Assembly (NCBI GenBank): GCA_009602725.1
Contig: WELB01000161.1
Coordinates: 238,301-273,096 of the forward strand
Length of the DNA: 34,796 bases
Origin: Spirogloea muscicola
Lineage: Eukaryota; Streptophyta; Zygnematophyceae; Spirogloeales; Spirogloeaceae
Reading direction: 5' to 3'
A program made the position numbers and the translations under genes. Shown piece after piece: positions 1-10,884 of the stretch. The stretch's first letter is position 1. Each line of letters starts with the position of its first letter. Under the pieces are notes generated by a model, which had not been told where the DNA came from, did not search any database, and saw only the letters and a list, made by a program, of their open reading frames with translations.

Positions 1-14
1 GGGGGGGGGGGGGG
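1..14. other. G homopolymer at window edge
   Basis: A run of 14 G opens the window. Such runs often come from low-quality read or contig ends. It lies just beyond the 3' end of the rhodanese gene and has no visible function. Confidence 0.6.
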
Positions 15-57
15 CTGCAACTTAGGACAGGGCACCTACTGCTCCGAAGAGCCTAGC

Positions 58-2498
58 TTAGAGAAGGCCCAGCTGCGCAAGCTCCTGCTCGGCAGAGGCC
101 CAATCAATGGCCTCCACCTCGAATTCCCGCGGCGTTGGCGGGGGTTCTTCCTGCATGATAGCGGGCACGTGAAGCAGTGAATAAGTATTCCAGGCCTCTG
201 AGGTCCAGACAGACAGCCAGACACGACCACGGATGGTCAACGATGTGCACCTCCTCGTAGCTGTCGTACGACATGACGGCCGGGTCTAGCCGCCACCCAT
301 AAACGCCCTGCTTGTATACAAAGCACCTGGCAGGCAGCATGGCCACCAGGTTCACACAACTGGCCAGCAAGCGCTTGCCCCCGTGCACTGCAGTGGCTGT
401 GATAAGACGTCTGACCTCGAATAGCCGGCATCATGCGCCACCTGCGCTGCCCAAGTGGAGCGCCTATTCGTCCTACCTGCACAGTCCAAGTGGGAGGTCC
501 AGTTCAATAGTATCTCCACCAGATGTGGCCAGAGCCTGTTCCACTTGAGAACGTCTGAGCAGGTTCTTCGAATCCCTCAAGAGCTCTGCATCGGCCACTT
601 GGTTTGGCAGATGCGATGCCTGCTGTTGTCATCGTGGGCGTGGCAGCAGGCTCACATTGAAGGATGATGACATCATCCTTGGCCACCTTTGGGAAGTGGT
701 AACGCTGCACCCATGCCTTCTCGTCCAAGGCGAGAGCACCCGGCCACTGATCAACTGCACGCAGGAGCCACCACCAAAAGCACCAGCCCAGAACGCAAAT
801 GATCACCCTGCAGGGCTGCCCGGACTGCAACTACCTCCCGCAAGCCCATCCGCAACTGCAATTGCGATTGCAACCGCGACCGCCACCACAATTGCGACTG
901 CAACTGCGTGGACTAGGATCAGATAGGGTCAAAGCTCACCGGGGATGTGCCGAGACTGGGGTATGAAGCCATAGAGGGCACGCTCATCATGCCTGCGCAG
1001 GTCGATGAGAGTGGCGCCTTGCTCACTGTCTAGCTCCCCGCCTGCCACACCGTCCGGGTGCAGCTTGCTCTGAGCCAGGAGGAGCGCCACTGCATCCCTG
1101 CCAGTTCCATTGCCAGGCGCTGGCCGTCAGCCCGACGCTCCAACCTGGGATACGAGGACACTGGGTTGCCCAGCTGAGCAAGTCACACTGAGGGACATGA
1201 CCAGCAACACGACCTGTTGATAAGCTGGGATGGTTTTTTGGCCATCCCTGCCTCGAGCCTCGCAAGGCCACCCGCCAGAAAGCAGCACCTGCTGCGCGCC
1301 ACCACCGCGAACAACTAAGTGAGGGGCCACCTGCAAAAGTGACTGCCTCCGGCTTCCTAAGATGCACATGAGAACGTGCATTGCCCTGCGGGTGGATGTC
1401 CGGCCTAACCTGGTGAACCTGGACAAACCTGGTGAACCCAAGAGCAGTGGCACTTGCAATAGCCCGTTGCTCCACAGCCTCCTGCTCCGCCACAAACACC
1501 AGCAGCTCGTGCCCTCGCCTGCTTGGCTGCACCCCTTCCACCAGGTCCACCATGGCGCCTCGTCATCCTCCCATTGCTAGCACACAGTGATCAACACAGG
1601 CGTGCGATGCAGCAGCGCTCGTGTGTCGACCTGAGTCCTCCTCAGCATTTGAGCATGGTAGATGTGGCCACACAGACCTGCTTAGCACTGCCAAAGCGCT
1701 GCTGCCAAGCTGCTTGCGACATCTGCAGGGCCACTCGCAGCTCCGCTTCTGCCCACGCGTGCACCCGGAAAGTCTGTGCACGTCAGTGTCAAGCGATCCG
1801 ACACATGCCCGCACAGCAAGGTCAACAATGAACAGCCGGTACCAACGTCCAACTGCTTCCGTCTCCAGAGCATGGATTTTGCGGGAGAAGCCGGCAGGTG
1901 GTCACAGAGGAGAGCGAGAGTGGTCCAGTCACCTGGAACATTGACCAGGCCTTGAAAGGGCGCCGGGATCGCCCGCGCTGCAGTCCCCACCACAGGTCGG
2001 AGTCAGGGTGCAGATGGCGGCCAGACAGATGCCGCCGAGGACCCTCCGCCAAGGGTGGATGTGCAACGAGCAGGAGGGGCGAGCATGGGTGAGCCGCCCA
2101 CCGGCCTCCTTGGTGCGCACGTCCAGGATGCAGTACGGCGTGGGGTCGAGCTCGGCCAGCATGCGCAGCGCTGCGGCGCTGATGCCCACTGCCGGCAGCC
2201 CCGTGGCCGTGCCAACCTTGGCTTCCCGCGCCTTCTCCCGCTCCGCTGCGCTAAGGCGGCTCCACGAGGCGCTCAGCCGAGGGACCGCTGAGGCGGGCTT
2301 CGCCGAGCGCGGAGCGGGAGCGCGGGTCACCTTCCTGGCGCTTGGCGAGCACGGAGCGGAGCTGGCGCACGCCCCAAGCGACGATCGCGAACTGGATGAG
2401 GAAGGTGATGGAGCCGCCGACATTGGAGATGCGCAGGCCCCGCGCGCCGCCGCGCTCCGCCCCTCCACCCTCCCCCTCTGCCGCCGGCCGCTCGCCAT
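58..2498 (-). CDS. Tandem rhodanese-domain protein, multi-exon
   Basis: Two rhodanese-like domains can be assembled on the minus strand. Domain 1: exon 2287-2102 (YCILDVRTKEAG), 1977-1933 (IPAPFQGLVNVP), 1773-1689, 1518-~1411 (ELLVFVAEQEAVEQRA, GFTRF) and ~1330-1250 (QVLLSGGW). Its catalytic loop has no Cys, so this domain is probably inactive. Domain 2: exon ~1100-940 (ATLIDLRRHDER, SRHIP), 754-656 (ending IILQ), 476-416, 326-251 (CFVYKQGVYGWRLDP) and 150-58 (C-terminus ELAQLGLL, TAA at 60-58). The 754-656/476-416 splice creates the active-site Cys in QCRTNRR, a CxxxxR loop. From exon 940 to the stop every phase fits with GT..AG. Domain 1 exon ends and the N-terminus are uncertain: an ATG at 2498 opens a Ser/Ala-rich frame, while an overlapping frame with high GC3 encodes the membrane-like NVGGSITFLIQFAIVAWG. 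Sulfur transfer or a chloroplast role is family-level inference. Confidence 0.7.
845..905. repeat. Degenerate CAATTGCGACTG-type simple repeat
   Basis: Imperfect 6-bp steps of the type GCAACT/GCAATT/GCGACC run through this stretch. It falls between the 754-656 and ~1100-940 exons of the rhodanese gene, so it is intronic. Confidence 0.6.
2288..2330 (-). other. Candidate 43-nt intron
   Basis: On the minus strand GTGACC follows CAGGAAG and the stretch ends in CCTCAG. Removing it joins the high-GC3 membrane-like frame (ending VRQLRSVLAKRQE) in phase to the rhodanese domain 1 exon (AVPRLSAS...). The alternative is unspliced reading in the ATG-2498 frame, which is also open. Third-position GC favours the spliced frame, but the two cannot be separated without a transcript. 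Confidence 0.45.
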
Positions 2499-3145
2499 GG
2501 TCGCGCCGACGGCTGAGCAGACGAGCTCGCTGGCATGGAGGGCGGGGAGGCGGCCGCCGGAGCTGGCTGTGCAGAGGCGCCCCGCCGGAGGAGCAAGGAT
2601 AAGGGTTAGGGTTTCGGTACCCGAGTCGGCGCCGCCGGGGCGGCAGAGCGGCTTGGACGGCAACGCTCGGTCGCGGTCGCGGTCGCGGTCGCGGTCGTCG
2701 TCGTCGTCGTCGTCGGCGCCGGCGGCGTCGTCGCGCGCGGGCGCNAGGCGGGCGACGAGGGGGCTGCGGCGGCGGCGGCGCAGCTCGGCGCGGCGCGGCG
2801 CGGCGGGGCTGGTCAGCCGGGCGAAGGCCCGCCGGGCTACCGATGCTCCGGGGCAAGCCGTGAACGGCAGTGCAGTGGTGCAGGCCCGTCACTTCCAGTT
2901 GCCAATTGCCGATTGCCGTCCGGTATTTGGGCATCAGGTAGCGAGCGAGGAGCGCCCCGAGGAGACTCGTGGTTACTGATGCGCGTTCGCAGGTCGCGCC
3001 TTGGCTTCCCGCCAGCGTCCGGGGACTCCCCGTCTACACCTGCGGGAGGTGGTTCGCTCGTCGGGCGCCGTCTCAGCCGCAGGGTCGCCGTTGTCGACCC
3101 CGTTCTGGACCCTTCCTCCGGACCGGGGCAGCTTGGGCCCCTCCA
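2499..3145. other. Upstream region of rhodanese gene, no gene assigned
   Basis: A GC-rich stretch with a GGTCGC/GTC simple repeat at about 2670-2718 and an N at 2745. Several frames are open only because of composition. The start of the rhodanese gene and its promoter should lie here. No homologous protein segment was recognised. Confidence 0.5.
2670..2718. repeat. (GGTCGC)n-(GTC)n microsatellite
   Basis: Five GGTCGC-like hexamers are followed by six GTC triplets. An N at 2745 lies just downstream, as is common where sequencing stalls on such DNA. Confidence 0.85.
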
Positions 3146-3475
3146 GCATTCCGCTGGCCTTAGTTGCACATCACAGAATGCGGCTCTCACTTAGTTTGCA
3201 GCGCTCGCAAGCATTGGCTAATAATGAACGTGCAGGGCGCGCTTTTAAGAAGAAGAAGAAAGTGCTCGCCCATTGAGAACAGGGGCTGGAAAAGCCAGCC
3301 CAAAAAAGAATGAACAGAGTACGAGAAGGGGGCCAGGAGAAGCGCTAAGGAAAACAAGCACACAGAGAAACAAAAGAAACAAAGCAGCTAAGTCAGGCCT
3401 CCGGCTTTCGTGGCGGCGCTCCAGCTCCCCAAGTTAGCTTGTCGGATTTGTTTGTGCTCACCCGTGGGTACTGAT
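3146..3475 (+). mobile_element. F1-type LINE 3' fragment, interrupted
   Basis: Reading through about 3146-3249 gives HHRMRLSLSLQRSQALA and NERAGRAF. After a gap at 3250-3392 the same protein resumes with ASGFRGGAPAPQVSLSD, then LFVLTRGY and a TGA at 3473-3475. This is the conserved C-terminal arm of the RLE-type LINE seen in larger copies (RMRLAVSLQRS...GRALAAASG...LLSRGY-stop). The copy is heavily 5' truncated. The gap is filled by another LINE tail inserted in the opposite orientation. Confidence 0.8.
3250..3388 (-). mobile_element. Nested LINE 3'-end insertion, 139 bp
   Basis: On the minus strand this is a bare 3' UTR: TAGCTGCTTTG start, the GGGCTGG..CCAGCCC hairpin, the CAATG-GGCGAGC box (complement 3264-3275), and a TTC-repeat tail at 3250. 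It lies inside the F1 fragment 3146-3475. The flanks share TAAG (3246-3249 and 3389-3392), a short possible target-site duplication. Confidence 0.8.
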
Positions 3476-3609
3476 GTCACCTTAGGCACCTTGGTTTCGG
3501 TTTCCGTATTATGTAGCCCTGTTTAGTTTGCCCTAGACTCTGCCTGGATAATGTATCGGCTTGAATTGGCCTCCATTTCATTTCGTGCGCCCCGCGCGCC
3601 TTCTTCTTC

Positions 3610-4075
3610 GCTTCCATACCCTACTTGAGACCATAGCGAGTCTGGGATATGCACGACGCGAGGGTATGCTTCCAGCCCAGATGGGTATGCCGGCAGCCTA
3701 TCGAAGGAAGGTGCTCGCCCATTGAGAAGAGGGGCTGGCAAAGCCAACCCAAAAAGAATTGACAATGTTCAAAGCCAAAGAAAGAGGTGCTGAAAAAGGA
3801 CTACACTACAAAGTGCAAAGTGCATCTGTCATGTTTACGACGTCGACTGTCAGCTTGTCTGCAGCGAGCTCAGGCTCATGCGTTGCAACAGAAAGCTGGT
3901 CGAGCCTTGGCTGGTAGTTCAAGAGCTTGTCAATTGCCGTCCGGTATTCGAGCATCAGTTAACGACCTCTATATGCTGACTCGTGGTTACTGGGCGGGTC
4001 AGCTTAGCAGCAGGTGACGTGCATTTGTCAATGTGCTTGCCTTAGTACTTGGCCCCACATGGCCTCCCCATCTCT
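3610..4075 (+). mobile_element. F2-type LINE 3' fragment, interrupted
   Basis: Plus-strand reading gives LLETIASLGYARREG, MLPAQMGMPAAY, then after an insertion RRLSACLQRAQAHALQQKAG and DLYMLTRGYW. It matches the F2 copies at 11155-11713 and 31500-32075. The expected stop after RGY is TGG. The following UTR text (GTGCTTGCCTTAGTACTTGG) matches the complement near 11195, supporting a shared 3' UTR. It ends about 70 bp before the AHA1 ATG. Confidence 0.75.
3697..3828 (-). mobile_element. Nested LINE-tail insertion
   Basis: The minus strand carries the GGGTTGGCTTTGCCAGCCCC hairpin and the CAATG-GGCGAGC box (complement 3713-3724). It interrupts the F2 coding fragment between MPAAY and RRLSACLQ. 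The distal part (AAAAAGGACTACACTAC) also occurs near 22090, so this is a recurrent repeat subtype. Flanks share only ATC. Confidence 0.65.
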
Positions 4076-4143
4076 TAACACACGGTTTTCTTCTCCACGC
4101 TCCTCAACCCCACGCCCCCCCGCGCCTGCCCCGCCGCTCCGCC

Positions 4144-6299
4144 ATGGCGCGCCTGGGCGAGGGCGACGGGCGGTGGATCGTGCAGGAGCGCGCCGACGGC
4201 ACCAACGTGCACCAATGGCACTGGGCCGAGCGCGACTGCCTGCCTTGGGCGCGCGCCCGCCTCGCCCAGCTCCTCGCCGGCGCGCCCGTGCTGGCCGGCG
4301 AGGGCGGCCTCTGGCTGCGCATCGCGCGCCTGGACGAGCTCGACGGCGACGCCTACGTCAACATCCGCAAGGGCAAGGTGCTGCACGCCCCCGCCACCGA
4401 AAACCCCAACTGGCCGCCGCGCGAATTGACGCTCGCAAGCTCACGCAACTGGCTCCGCCGCCCACCAGATCATCCCTGGGTACGAGCTGCGCATGCGGCT
4501 GGCGTGGGAGGGCGAGGCCCGCGACGGGCAGGGCCAGACGCTGGCCCGCGCCGACGGCGCCGCTGAGCTGCCCTACATCGCCGACGAGAACGCGGGCGAG
4601 GACCCCGAGGTCAAGGTCTCCGTCAGCGACGGCGGCGAGGGTGCGGCCCGTCAGCCTCCTCTGCAGGCCGCGATTCGGGGCAGGGGATGCCGCCGGCAGA
4701 GCAGCGACAGCTTGGTATCCTCAACGAGAGGCTGCGCTCTGTGAGAAGGGTCCGCTCCGCCGTCTCCAGCACTTTGCCGGGGCAGCCCTGACGCATGCAG
4801 GCCTGGCGGCGGCTGCAGTTGGCGCGCGGCTGCGGGAGGCGATGCTGAGCCGTGGCAAGGAGATCATCCACGCAGCAGTGGCAACGTTCGTGAGCGAGAT
4901 AGCTGCAGGCGGCCCTGCCAAGGCCGAACTCGAGGCCGGCACGGCACCGAGCGGCTCAGGCGAGCTGCGCAGTCTTGAAGGCCTCCACACCTGCTGAAGA
5001 GATGGGCGTACGAGCAGCCAGACTGGCTTGAATCCACGTACTGCATTCGTTCACTGATCCCCTGGTCTCGCCTGTTGGGAAGACAGAGCAGGCGAAGGTG
5101 GTGGCTCCCACGGCGGCCGCTGCGGCTAAGGGGGCTGCTAAGCTGGCAGCGACTGCAGTCAAGCAAGACGTGAAGGGCGGGAAAGGCGAACATGCAATCT
5201 CGCTGATGGAGCGATTCCATTGCCGGTGAAACTCCACTGACCTCTGGGCACCAGATAGTCAGCCGGCTGCCAAGACTCCGTGATTGGGGTTGAGAGTGCT
5301 TGTCAGGCTTGAGATTGTCAGGCAGAGGCCCCGTGCGAGTCAGCGGGACTGCTCAGACAGAAGGCTGCTCAGACAGAGGGCAGGCCTCGTGCAGAGCAGA
5401 GGACATCTACGACGTGCTGCTGGATGAGCGCCGGTGGATGGCCTTCACACAGAGCACCGCCAAGATCGACCGCAAGGCCGGCGGCACCTTCTCCCTCTTT
5501 GATGGCTCAGGTCATTGCGCTGCGCTTCTTAGGTTCAGCTTCTCATTTGCAGAAAGGCGTGTACCCATCTAGACATTGTGCAGCAATTATGGCAGCTGTA
5601 TACTTGACGCATGTTCTTTGTGGACCATGCCCCTGCAGTGACGGGAGTGAATCAGAGGCTTGAGCAAAACAAGCTACTCATGCAGAAGTGGCGCTTCAGT
5701 AATTGGCCAGATGGCCAGTACTCGACGGTGTGTGACTTTCTTCTTGGGCCAAGATTTGTGCCAGTCGTGAAGATTATCCACATCAGTAATAGGGCTGAAG
5801 GGACTCTGCCATTTGGAAGCACTTGCCATCAGATGCTTACTACTAAAATGTGTCGTCACGCGGTCGCTGCCAGTGTCCGCTGTTCATCAAGCAATGTGCT
5901 GCTTGCAGTGAGGCACAGTGCATGTGCACGTGATAATTTTCCGTATTATGTGCAGGTCTGCATGACCTTTGATGAGATCGAACCTGGTGTGACTATTGTC
6001 AAACTCAGCCAAACCAACATTCCGGAAGAGGATCGGTAAGGGATCAATGTGCAAATGTAATCCACTCATTGGCATCTTGCTGAGTACTGGTTCAAATTCC
6101 TGCTGAATGAAAGAGCCTGTGCCTGAGTTTGCTTCTCGTAAACCCTCGCATGAGATGTGAGATAGGAGAGCTCTGACTTACAGCATCCTTTGGCTCCTTG
6201 TCCAGGTTTGGCTACTCAAATGTACTGGAAGTGACTGAGCGGGGATGGCGAGACCTCATCTTTCACAGGATTCGTGCCGTTTTTGGGTATGGGGTGTAA
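4144..6299 (+). CDS. AHA1: Activator of Hsp90 ATPase (AHA1 family)
   Basis: Co-chaperone family that binds Hsp90 and stimulates its ATPase. Exons: 4144-4377, 4469-4640, 4819-4971, 5087-5225, 5395-5510, 5639-5727, 5956-6035, 6206-6299; all introns GT..AG, phases consistent, 358 aa, normal for the family. The N-terminal Aha1 domain shows ERADGTNVHQWHWAERD, YVNIRKGK and IIPGYELRMRLAWEGEA. An Ala/Lys linker follows (KLAATAVKQDVKGGKGEH). The C-terminal AHSA1/START-like domain shows AEDIYDVLLDERRW, GGTFSLFDGSVTGVNQ, WRFSNWPDGQYST, VKLSQTNIPEEDRFGYS and GWRDLIFHRIRAVFGYG. The donor at 4972 (GTCTTG) is weak, so the exon 3/4 junction is the least certain. The ATG sits in a CCGCCATGG context. The gene converges on the deubiquitinase gene downstream. 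Confidence 0.93.
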
Positions 6300-6640
6300 G
6301 AGCCCTATGATAGAGTCCAGGGTCAAAGAGTGTGTTGGTTGTCAGATGCCGGTATGGCAAGCTGTCAAAAGTGTAAGAATGAGGATATGATTGTGGTGCA
6401 TTTAGTCAAAGTTGTGTCCTGGCATTGTGCCCTCATTGTGAGATTGGGACACTACAAAAAATTAAAGTCATGCAGTCATACACAGCATGAGCAATCTCAT
6501 ACTAGGTGATCCCCGAGGAATCACCAAACATTGAATCCTCTTTCCCTAGCTCAATGATGTCTGCCAAGAAAGTGTATGCTCGTCCTATACATCAATGGTC
6601 TTTGACAGAAGTCAAAGACCATCAGCTGCCACTCACATTT
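6300..6640. other. Convergent intergenic region
   Basis: This stretch separates the stops of AHA1 (+) and the OTU gene (-). It is AT-richer than the exons, with an A-rich run near 6456, and should hold both 3' UTRs. No ORF or repeat was recognised. Confidence 0.6.
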
Positions 6641-9600
6641 TCATGTCTGAGTCGCCTTGCCCTTGAGTCGGGTGACAGTCTTGAGCTGCACACCATCCGT
6701 CTCCAGCAGATAGCAGAGCATATCATCCAGGTGGTCACCAAAGATGCTTTGGGCCTCCACAACTCGTATGCGGCTGAAGCCCATGCTGAGCAGGGTACGG
6801 CTTGAGTTGGTCATGCTGATCTCTGCTTCTTCCACGACTCTTAGAGCATCATGACTATCAGACCTTGACCCTGCACATAAACAGCACAGCACTTGTGATG
6901 TTTGCTGATGACAGCCGTGAAATAGCTTCTCTAAGATGGCCTGTCCTCTTAGATACACCATCAACAATCATTGCAGCAAAAGGAATATCTGGATTTCAGA
7001 AAAACCTTCTCAACAGCTCGCTGCAGTAATTTTGAACTGCAGTCACAGCACCTGCTGCTACTAAGCCCGTATTGATTCACCAGAACATACCAGCACGCGA
7101 GGACGGGCCTGCACTTTCGAGTGCAGGCCTCTGACCATCCTGGTGAGCCAGGAACTCTGCTCTGGAAGCTTCCAAGACTGCTCGCTCAATCTCCTGCTCT
7201 GTCAGCTCCACGTCCGAGTAAAGCTGGCCTTCTGCCATCAAAGCCTGCGTGTATTATGCTATGACTAAGTCAGAAGCAAGCCAAGCAAAACTGACAGCCT
7301 TCGCTTTACCCATATGGAAGCCATCGACAGTAAATCTTTGAAGCAAGCAGTCACGAAGTGAAGGCAGGATACTATATTGAGCCATTACAAATACATGTAG
7401 AGAAAGTGAAGAAGAGAAGCTCAACATATGAAGCTGCAAGCAGACTCGATCAGAAGCGTGAGGGCCTGTACATTCTCAAGCATATGATCCTGCTGAGCCT
7501 TCATTGCAGCTTTTACAGACTCCTTCGTCACATTCTGCAGGTACTTTTTGAGAGCATCAGCACTTTGAGTGGTTGTACCAGACTGTCAGGTCATAAGCAG
7601 TCAAAATGAGGAAAGGCTGAAGTCTAAGCAGTCCTTCAGCAGTCAAAGCTGAATGCTTTTTACATCTCAGAGTATGTAGACGAATGGAGACTCTGTGGAA
7701 GCTGTCACCAGCTAACACCTACCAATGGCATTTGAGCATCTGTTTGATTGATACAAGCTAGACCTGCTAGTCATGTGCTCTTATGCAAGCATCTGATGCT
7801 CCGCAACCCTCAGAGCTCACCCCTTGCAAGCTGCCAAAGCCAAGACCAGCCCCTAGAGATGGTCTGGAGGGGTCCACAAGCGAATTGTAGTGATTCCCCC
7901 TATGGTAGCTCAATCTGATTGGGGGTAAATCCGTTGCATAGCTCCCATGGAAAATGTTGATGGGATCTGGCAGCACAGCAGAGGAGATGCAAAAGATGCA
8001 CGTTACACTTACATAATCTCATATTCATCGATGACAATCTAATACCCTCTACACTGTGAAAGACGTCATGTCCCCAGATTACCAAGGCTGTAGCAGTGGA
8101 TGTGTATTGGTCGATTGAACAACTCAGCCATAGCCTGTATTTCAAGGTTGTTGCCATACACCTGCACACTTCTCCAAAAGGTAAGACTAGGAACGCGTGC
8201 GCTTTTCTCATGCCAAACACTGAATGGTACAATAATATGCAGTAAAGTGATTGCATCATTTGAGTTTGCACATATTCTCGACCCTAAGGAGCACAACCTT
8301 GTCTCGTCTTTTTCGCTTGCAGTAAGCTGTAAAACTCTCTGTCACAAACTGAGAAAAGTGATCTCTTTCTTTCTCCTGCAAAGACAAGCAGAAACGTTGC
8401 AGCAAAGTCTGCAGTGACAATGCTGGGTAGCCAGCAACAAACACACCCAGGCCAGTACATCAATGAAATTATCACATTGCTGACTTTTCACCGCTCAATG
8501 AAGCTGTGACATAGACAACAGATTGCTAACCATGTAGTCAATGCACATCTGCCGAGCAGCGTGATGAGCTTCCGGCTCCCCGTACAGCTGGTCTGCAACT
8601 GCACGAAAGAGGCAATTCCCATCCTCTGCCATGCGCCTCATCTCGAGGCTCTTGACACGCCGGAGCTCTGATTCAAAGTGCCTCTCCCGCTCATCCTGTA
8701 CAAGAAACTTGTGCTCAGCACAGCAATTGCACATCCTTCCCACAAATTGCGCACCAGTGCCACCTCTTGGACTGGTCCTGCAGTGATTGACATTTATGAG
8801 GTGCCTCTGCTGCTCTGACCAGGGGTAAGCCTTAGGGAAGCACAAACAACTGTCCCCTCCCCACGACGGAGCAGACTACACGACAGACGGACCAAGAACC
8901 ACTCACTGTAGCATCTCGTTTGCCATGCAGGCCGGCAGGTTGGCTTCGCTGAGAGTGCTCATCGCCACTGTTGTAACCATCGCAGTCAAGGTAGAAGCGC
9001 TTTGACTCAGGCGACGTCCGCGAGGGAGAGAATGCAGGCCGGGGGGGCGCGCGCGGATGCCGCCGCACTGGCCCTGCTCGGGTGTTGGATGTCGACTCTC
9101 GAGCCGGTGAAGCTGCGATCAGAGGACTCCCTTGGAGAAATGGGAGGCTAACTGCACGCCAGACATCATTGAGGCAATCACTGCATCAGTCAGTGTGGGA
9201 AGCAGGCCACAAGGCAATATGGATCTGACACCTGAGATCAAGCTCGCTTGTCATCCACCGTGAGAGAGGAGGCTGTCCTCCGTGTGGCCAATCACCAATG
9301 CCTCTTGAGCACTGCAGACAAAGAGCAGCTAAGGGAAGATGAGGAGCAATCTCAAATAGTAAAGACTTCAATGCGCACCTTCGGCAGCTGCAGCAGCGCC
9401 GTCGAGAGCAGGGCCAGGGCTGCTCTGGTCCTCGGGCGCGGTATGCTCTAGCGAGGACCCTTTCGACCACTGCTGCTCTATCCTGCTCCCAGAAGGCCCC
9501 GAGCTCAACGGCATGGGCTCTGGCAGCTCGCGCAGCGAGCAGGCAGGCTGTGCGGCGGCCGCGAGTGGAGCCCGTTGCTCCGGCAGGCGCAGGCCCTCGA

Positions 9601-10006
9601 GGTGCGCAGCAGTGGCAGCCAGCGCCTCGGCAGGAAGCGCGGGGCCCGCAGCGCGCGGGCTCTCCCTCTCCTCCTGCTTCTGCTTCCCCTTGTCCTCCGG
9701 CCCTGGCAGCGCCCTCTGCGACGCCGCAGGGGCGGCAGCTGCCGAGGCGGTAGCAGGCTCAACCCCCGCCGCAGTAGGTACTGGCGCCCTGTCAACGCAC
9801 GGAGCGGCCTGCGCTGGCGATGGCGGGCCGGCGGCGACGGCGGCGGCGGCGGCGGCGGAGGAGTCCTGTGGCGGCGGCGGCGCGCCTCGCTTGGGCNNNN
9901 CCGGCGGAGGCGGCGGCGGCGACGGCGGGCGCGGGGCCGAGCGCCAGGCGGGCGGCGAGATGGGAACTGACGGAGAAGACGACGAGAGAAGGCGCGCGGG
10001 GCGCAT
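6641..10006 (-). CDS. OTU deubiquitinase with C-terminal UBA (OTLD1-like)
   Basis: Predicted cysteine protease that removes ubiquitin. Exons (minus): 10006-9379, 9151-8907, 8695-8531, 8375-8298, 8161-8083, 7966-7821, 7582-7472, 7244-7091, 6870-6641; all GT..AG with consistent phases, 611 aa (four Ns at 9897-9900 leave exon 1 unverified). Residues 1-290 are Pro/Ala/Ser-rich and low-complexity. The OTU domain spans exons 3-6: EDGNCLFRAVADQLYG (catalytic Asp/Cys), MCIDYM, HFSQFVTESFTAYCKRKRRD, VYGNNLEIQAMAELFNRP, IRLSYHRGNHYNSLVDP (catalytic His). Exon 8 has a UIM-like acidic helix (EQEIERAVLEASRAE). The last exon holds a UBA-like segment (LLSMGFSRIRVVEAQ...LDDMLCYLLE). The OTU-plus-UBA order matches plant OTLD1 and the animal OTUD5 neighbourhood. 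A link to histone H2B deubiquitination is known for plant OTLD1 and is only inferred here. Confidence 0.92.
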
Positions 10007-10223
10007 GAATTGAAAGGGAGGCCAATTCAAGCCAATACATTGTTCAGGCAGAGTCGAGTGCAGACTAAACAATGCTACATAACACGGAGACCTAATCTAA
10101 GGAAATCTAAGGAGAGCGAACGGGAGCTGGGCGCTCCGTTCGTTGACACGGGGAGGAGACGTGAGTGTTCCGCGCGACGGAGGACCTGAGCGGCCGAGTC
10201 CGAGGACCCAACATCCACAGCTG
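10007..10223. promoter_or_regulatory. Upstream region of OTU gene
   Basis: About 220 bp between the OTU gene start and the first LINE fragment. No clear TATA box was identified. The core promoter of the minus-strand gene must lie here or in the adjoining LINE sequence. Confidence 0.35.
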
Positions 10224-10555
10224 TGCATGTGTCTGCGGTGAGCAGGCCGACTTCAACGCCGCTGGCTCGTTTGCGCAGGTACTTCGCATGCGCCTGTCTG
10301 TATCGTCCCGCAAGCCATCGTTGCATGCTATGTAATGCGGCTATCATTGAGTCTACAGCGCTCCCAGGCACTCGCGGTACGCCAGCGTGCTGGTCGTGCA
10401 TGAGTCCAGGCTACTGGCTTCCGTGGGGGTGATTTGGCTCCTCAGTATAGCTTGTCAGATATGCATGTGCTCGCTCGGGGACAATTGTGTCCCCCTTAGC
10501 CAGCTCATTACCCAGTTAACAGGACATTTGTAAGGCTAGGATTGGCCTCCCTTTC
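10224..10555 (+). mobile_element. F1-type LINE 3' fragment
   Basis: Plus-strand reading gives GEQADFNAAGSFAQVLRMRL, matching GEQPGFNVAGSLAQVFRMRL of the copy at 20619-21033. It continues as MRLSLSLQRSQALAVRQRAG, an in-frame stop, ATGFRGGDLAPQYSLSDMHV and LARGQ where RGY-stop is expected. The UTR ends near ATTGGCCTCC, as after the copy at 3475. It is an old, decayed copy. Confidence 0.75.
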
Positions 10556-10870
10556 ATGCGCCCTCTCCAGCGGTCTATGGCCCACGCCTTGCAGCTGCGT
10601 GCTGGCCGTGCTCTAGCTGCCGCCTCAGGCTCTCGTCATGGCAATTGCTTCCCGGCGGCTAGTCTTTCTGACTTGGGGCTACTAACTAGAGGTTAATGAG
10701 TTATCATCTTACATGGTCTTTGCTTCGTACTGCCTTTCTGCGCTTTCCGGCTCCTTCTGACCTTGTCAACTTATTCGGGCTGGCTGTTCACAGCCCTCGC
10801 CCCCTTTGGATAAGCCACTTTCTTATTTTCTTTCTTGCACATCGCCTGCTGCATACTCAGCCCGCTTAAT
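10556..10870 (+). mobile_element. F1-type LINE 3' fragment with 3' UTR
   Basis: The reading frame gives MRPLQRSMAHALQLRAGRAL, AAASGSRHGN, then LSDLGLLTRG and a TAA (the final Tyr is lost). The 3' UTR carries a hairpin variant (GGGCTG..CAGCCC near 10779-10797) and ends in a T/C-rich tail (TTTCTTATTTTCTTTCTT). Confidence 0.75.
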
Positions 10871-10884
10871 ACGGGTCTAGCAAG

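Noticed and set aside
848-900. Possible CRISPR-like or minisatellite array
   Set aside because: Short degenerate hexamers without repeat-spacer structure; intronic simple repeat.
2600-2625. TTAGGG-like string (AAGGGTTAGGGTTTCGG) resembling plant/algal telomere repeat
   Set aside because: Only one or two imperfect units, with similar single units at 17813 and 18059. No array, so not an interstitial telomere.
6085-6105. GGTTCAAATTCC resembling a tRNA or SINE B box
   Set aside because: It lies in the last AHA1 intron with no A box at the right distance and no cloverleaf.
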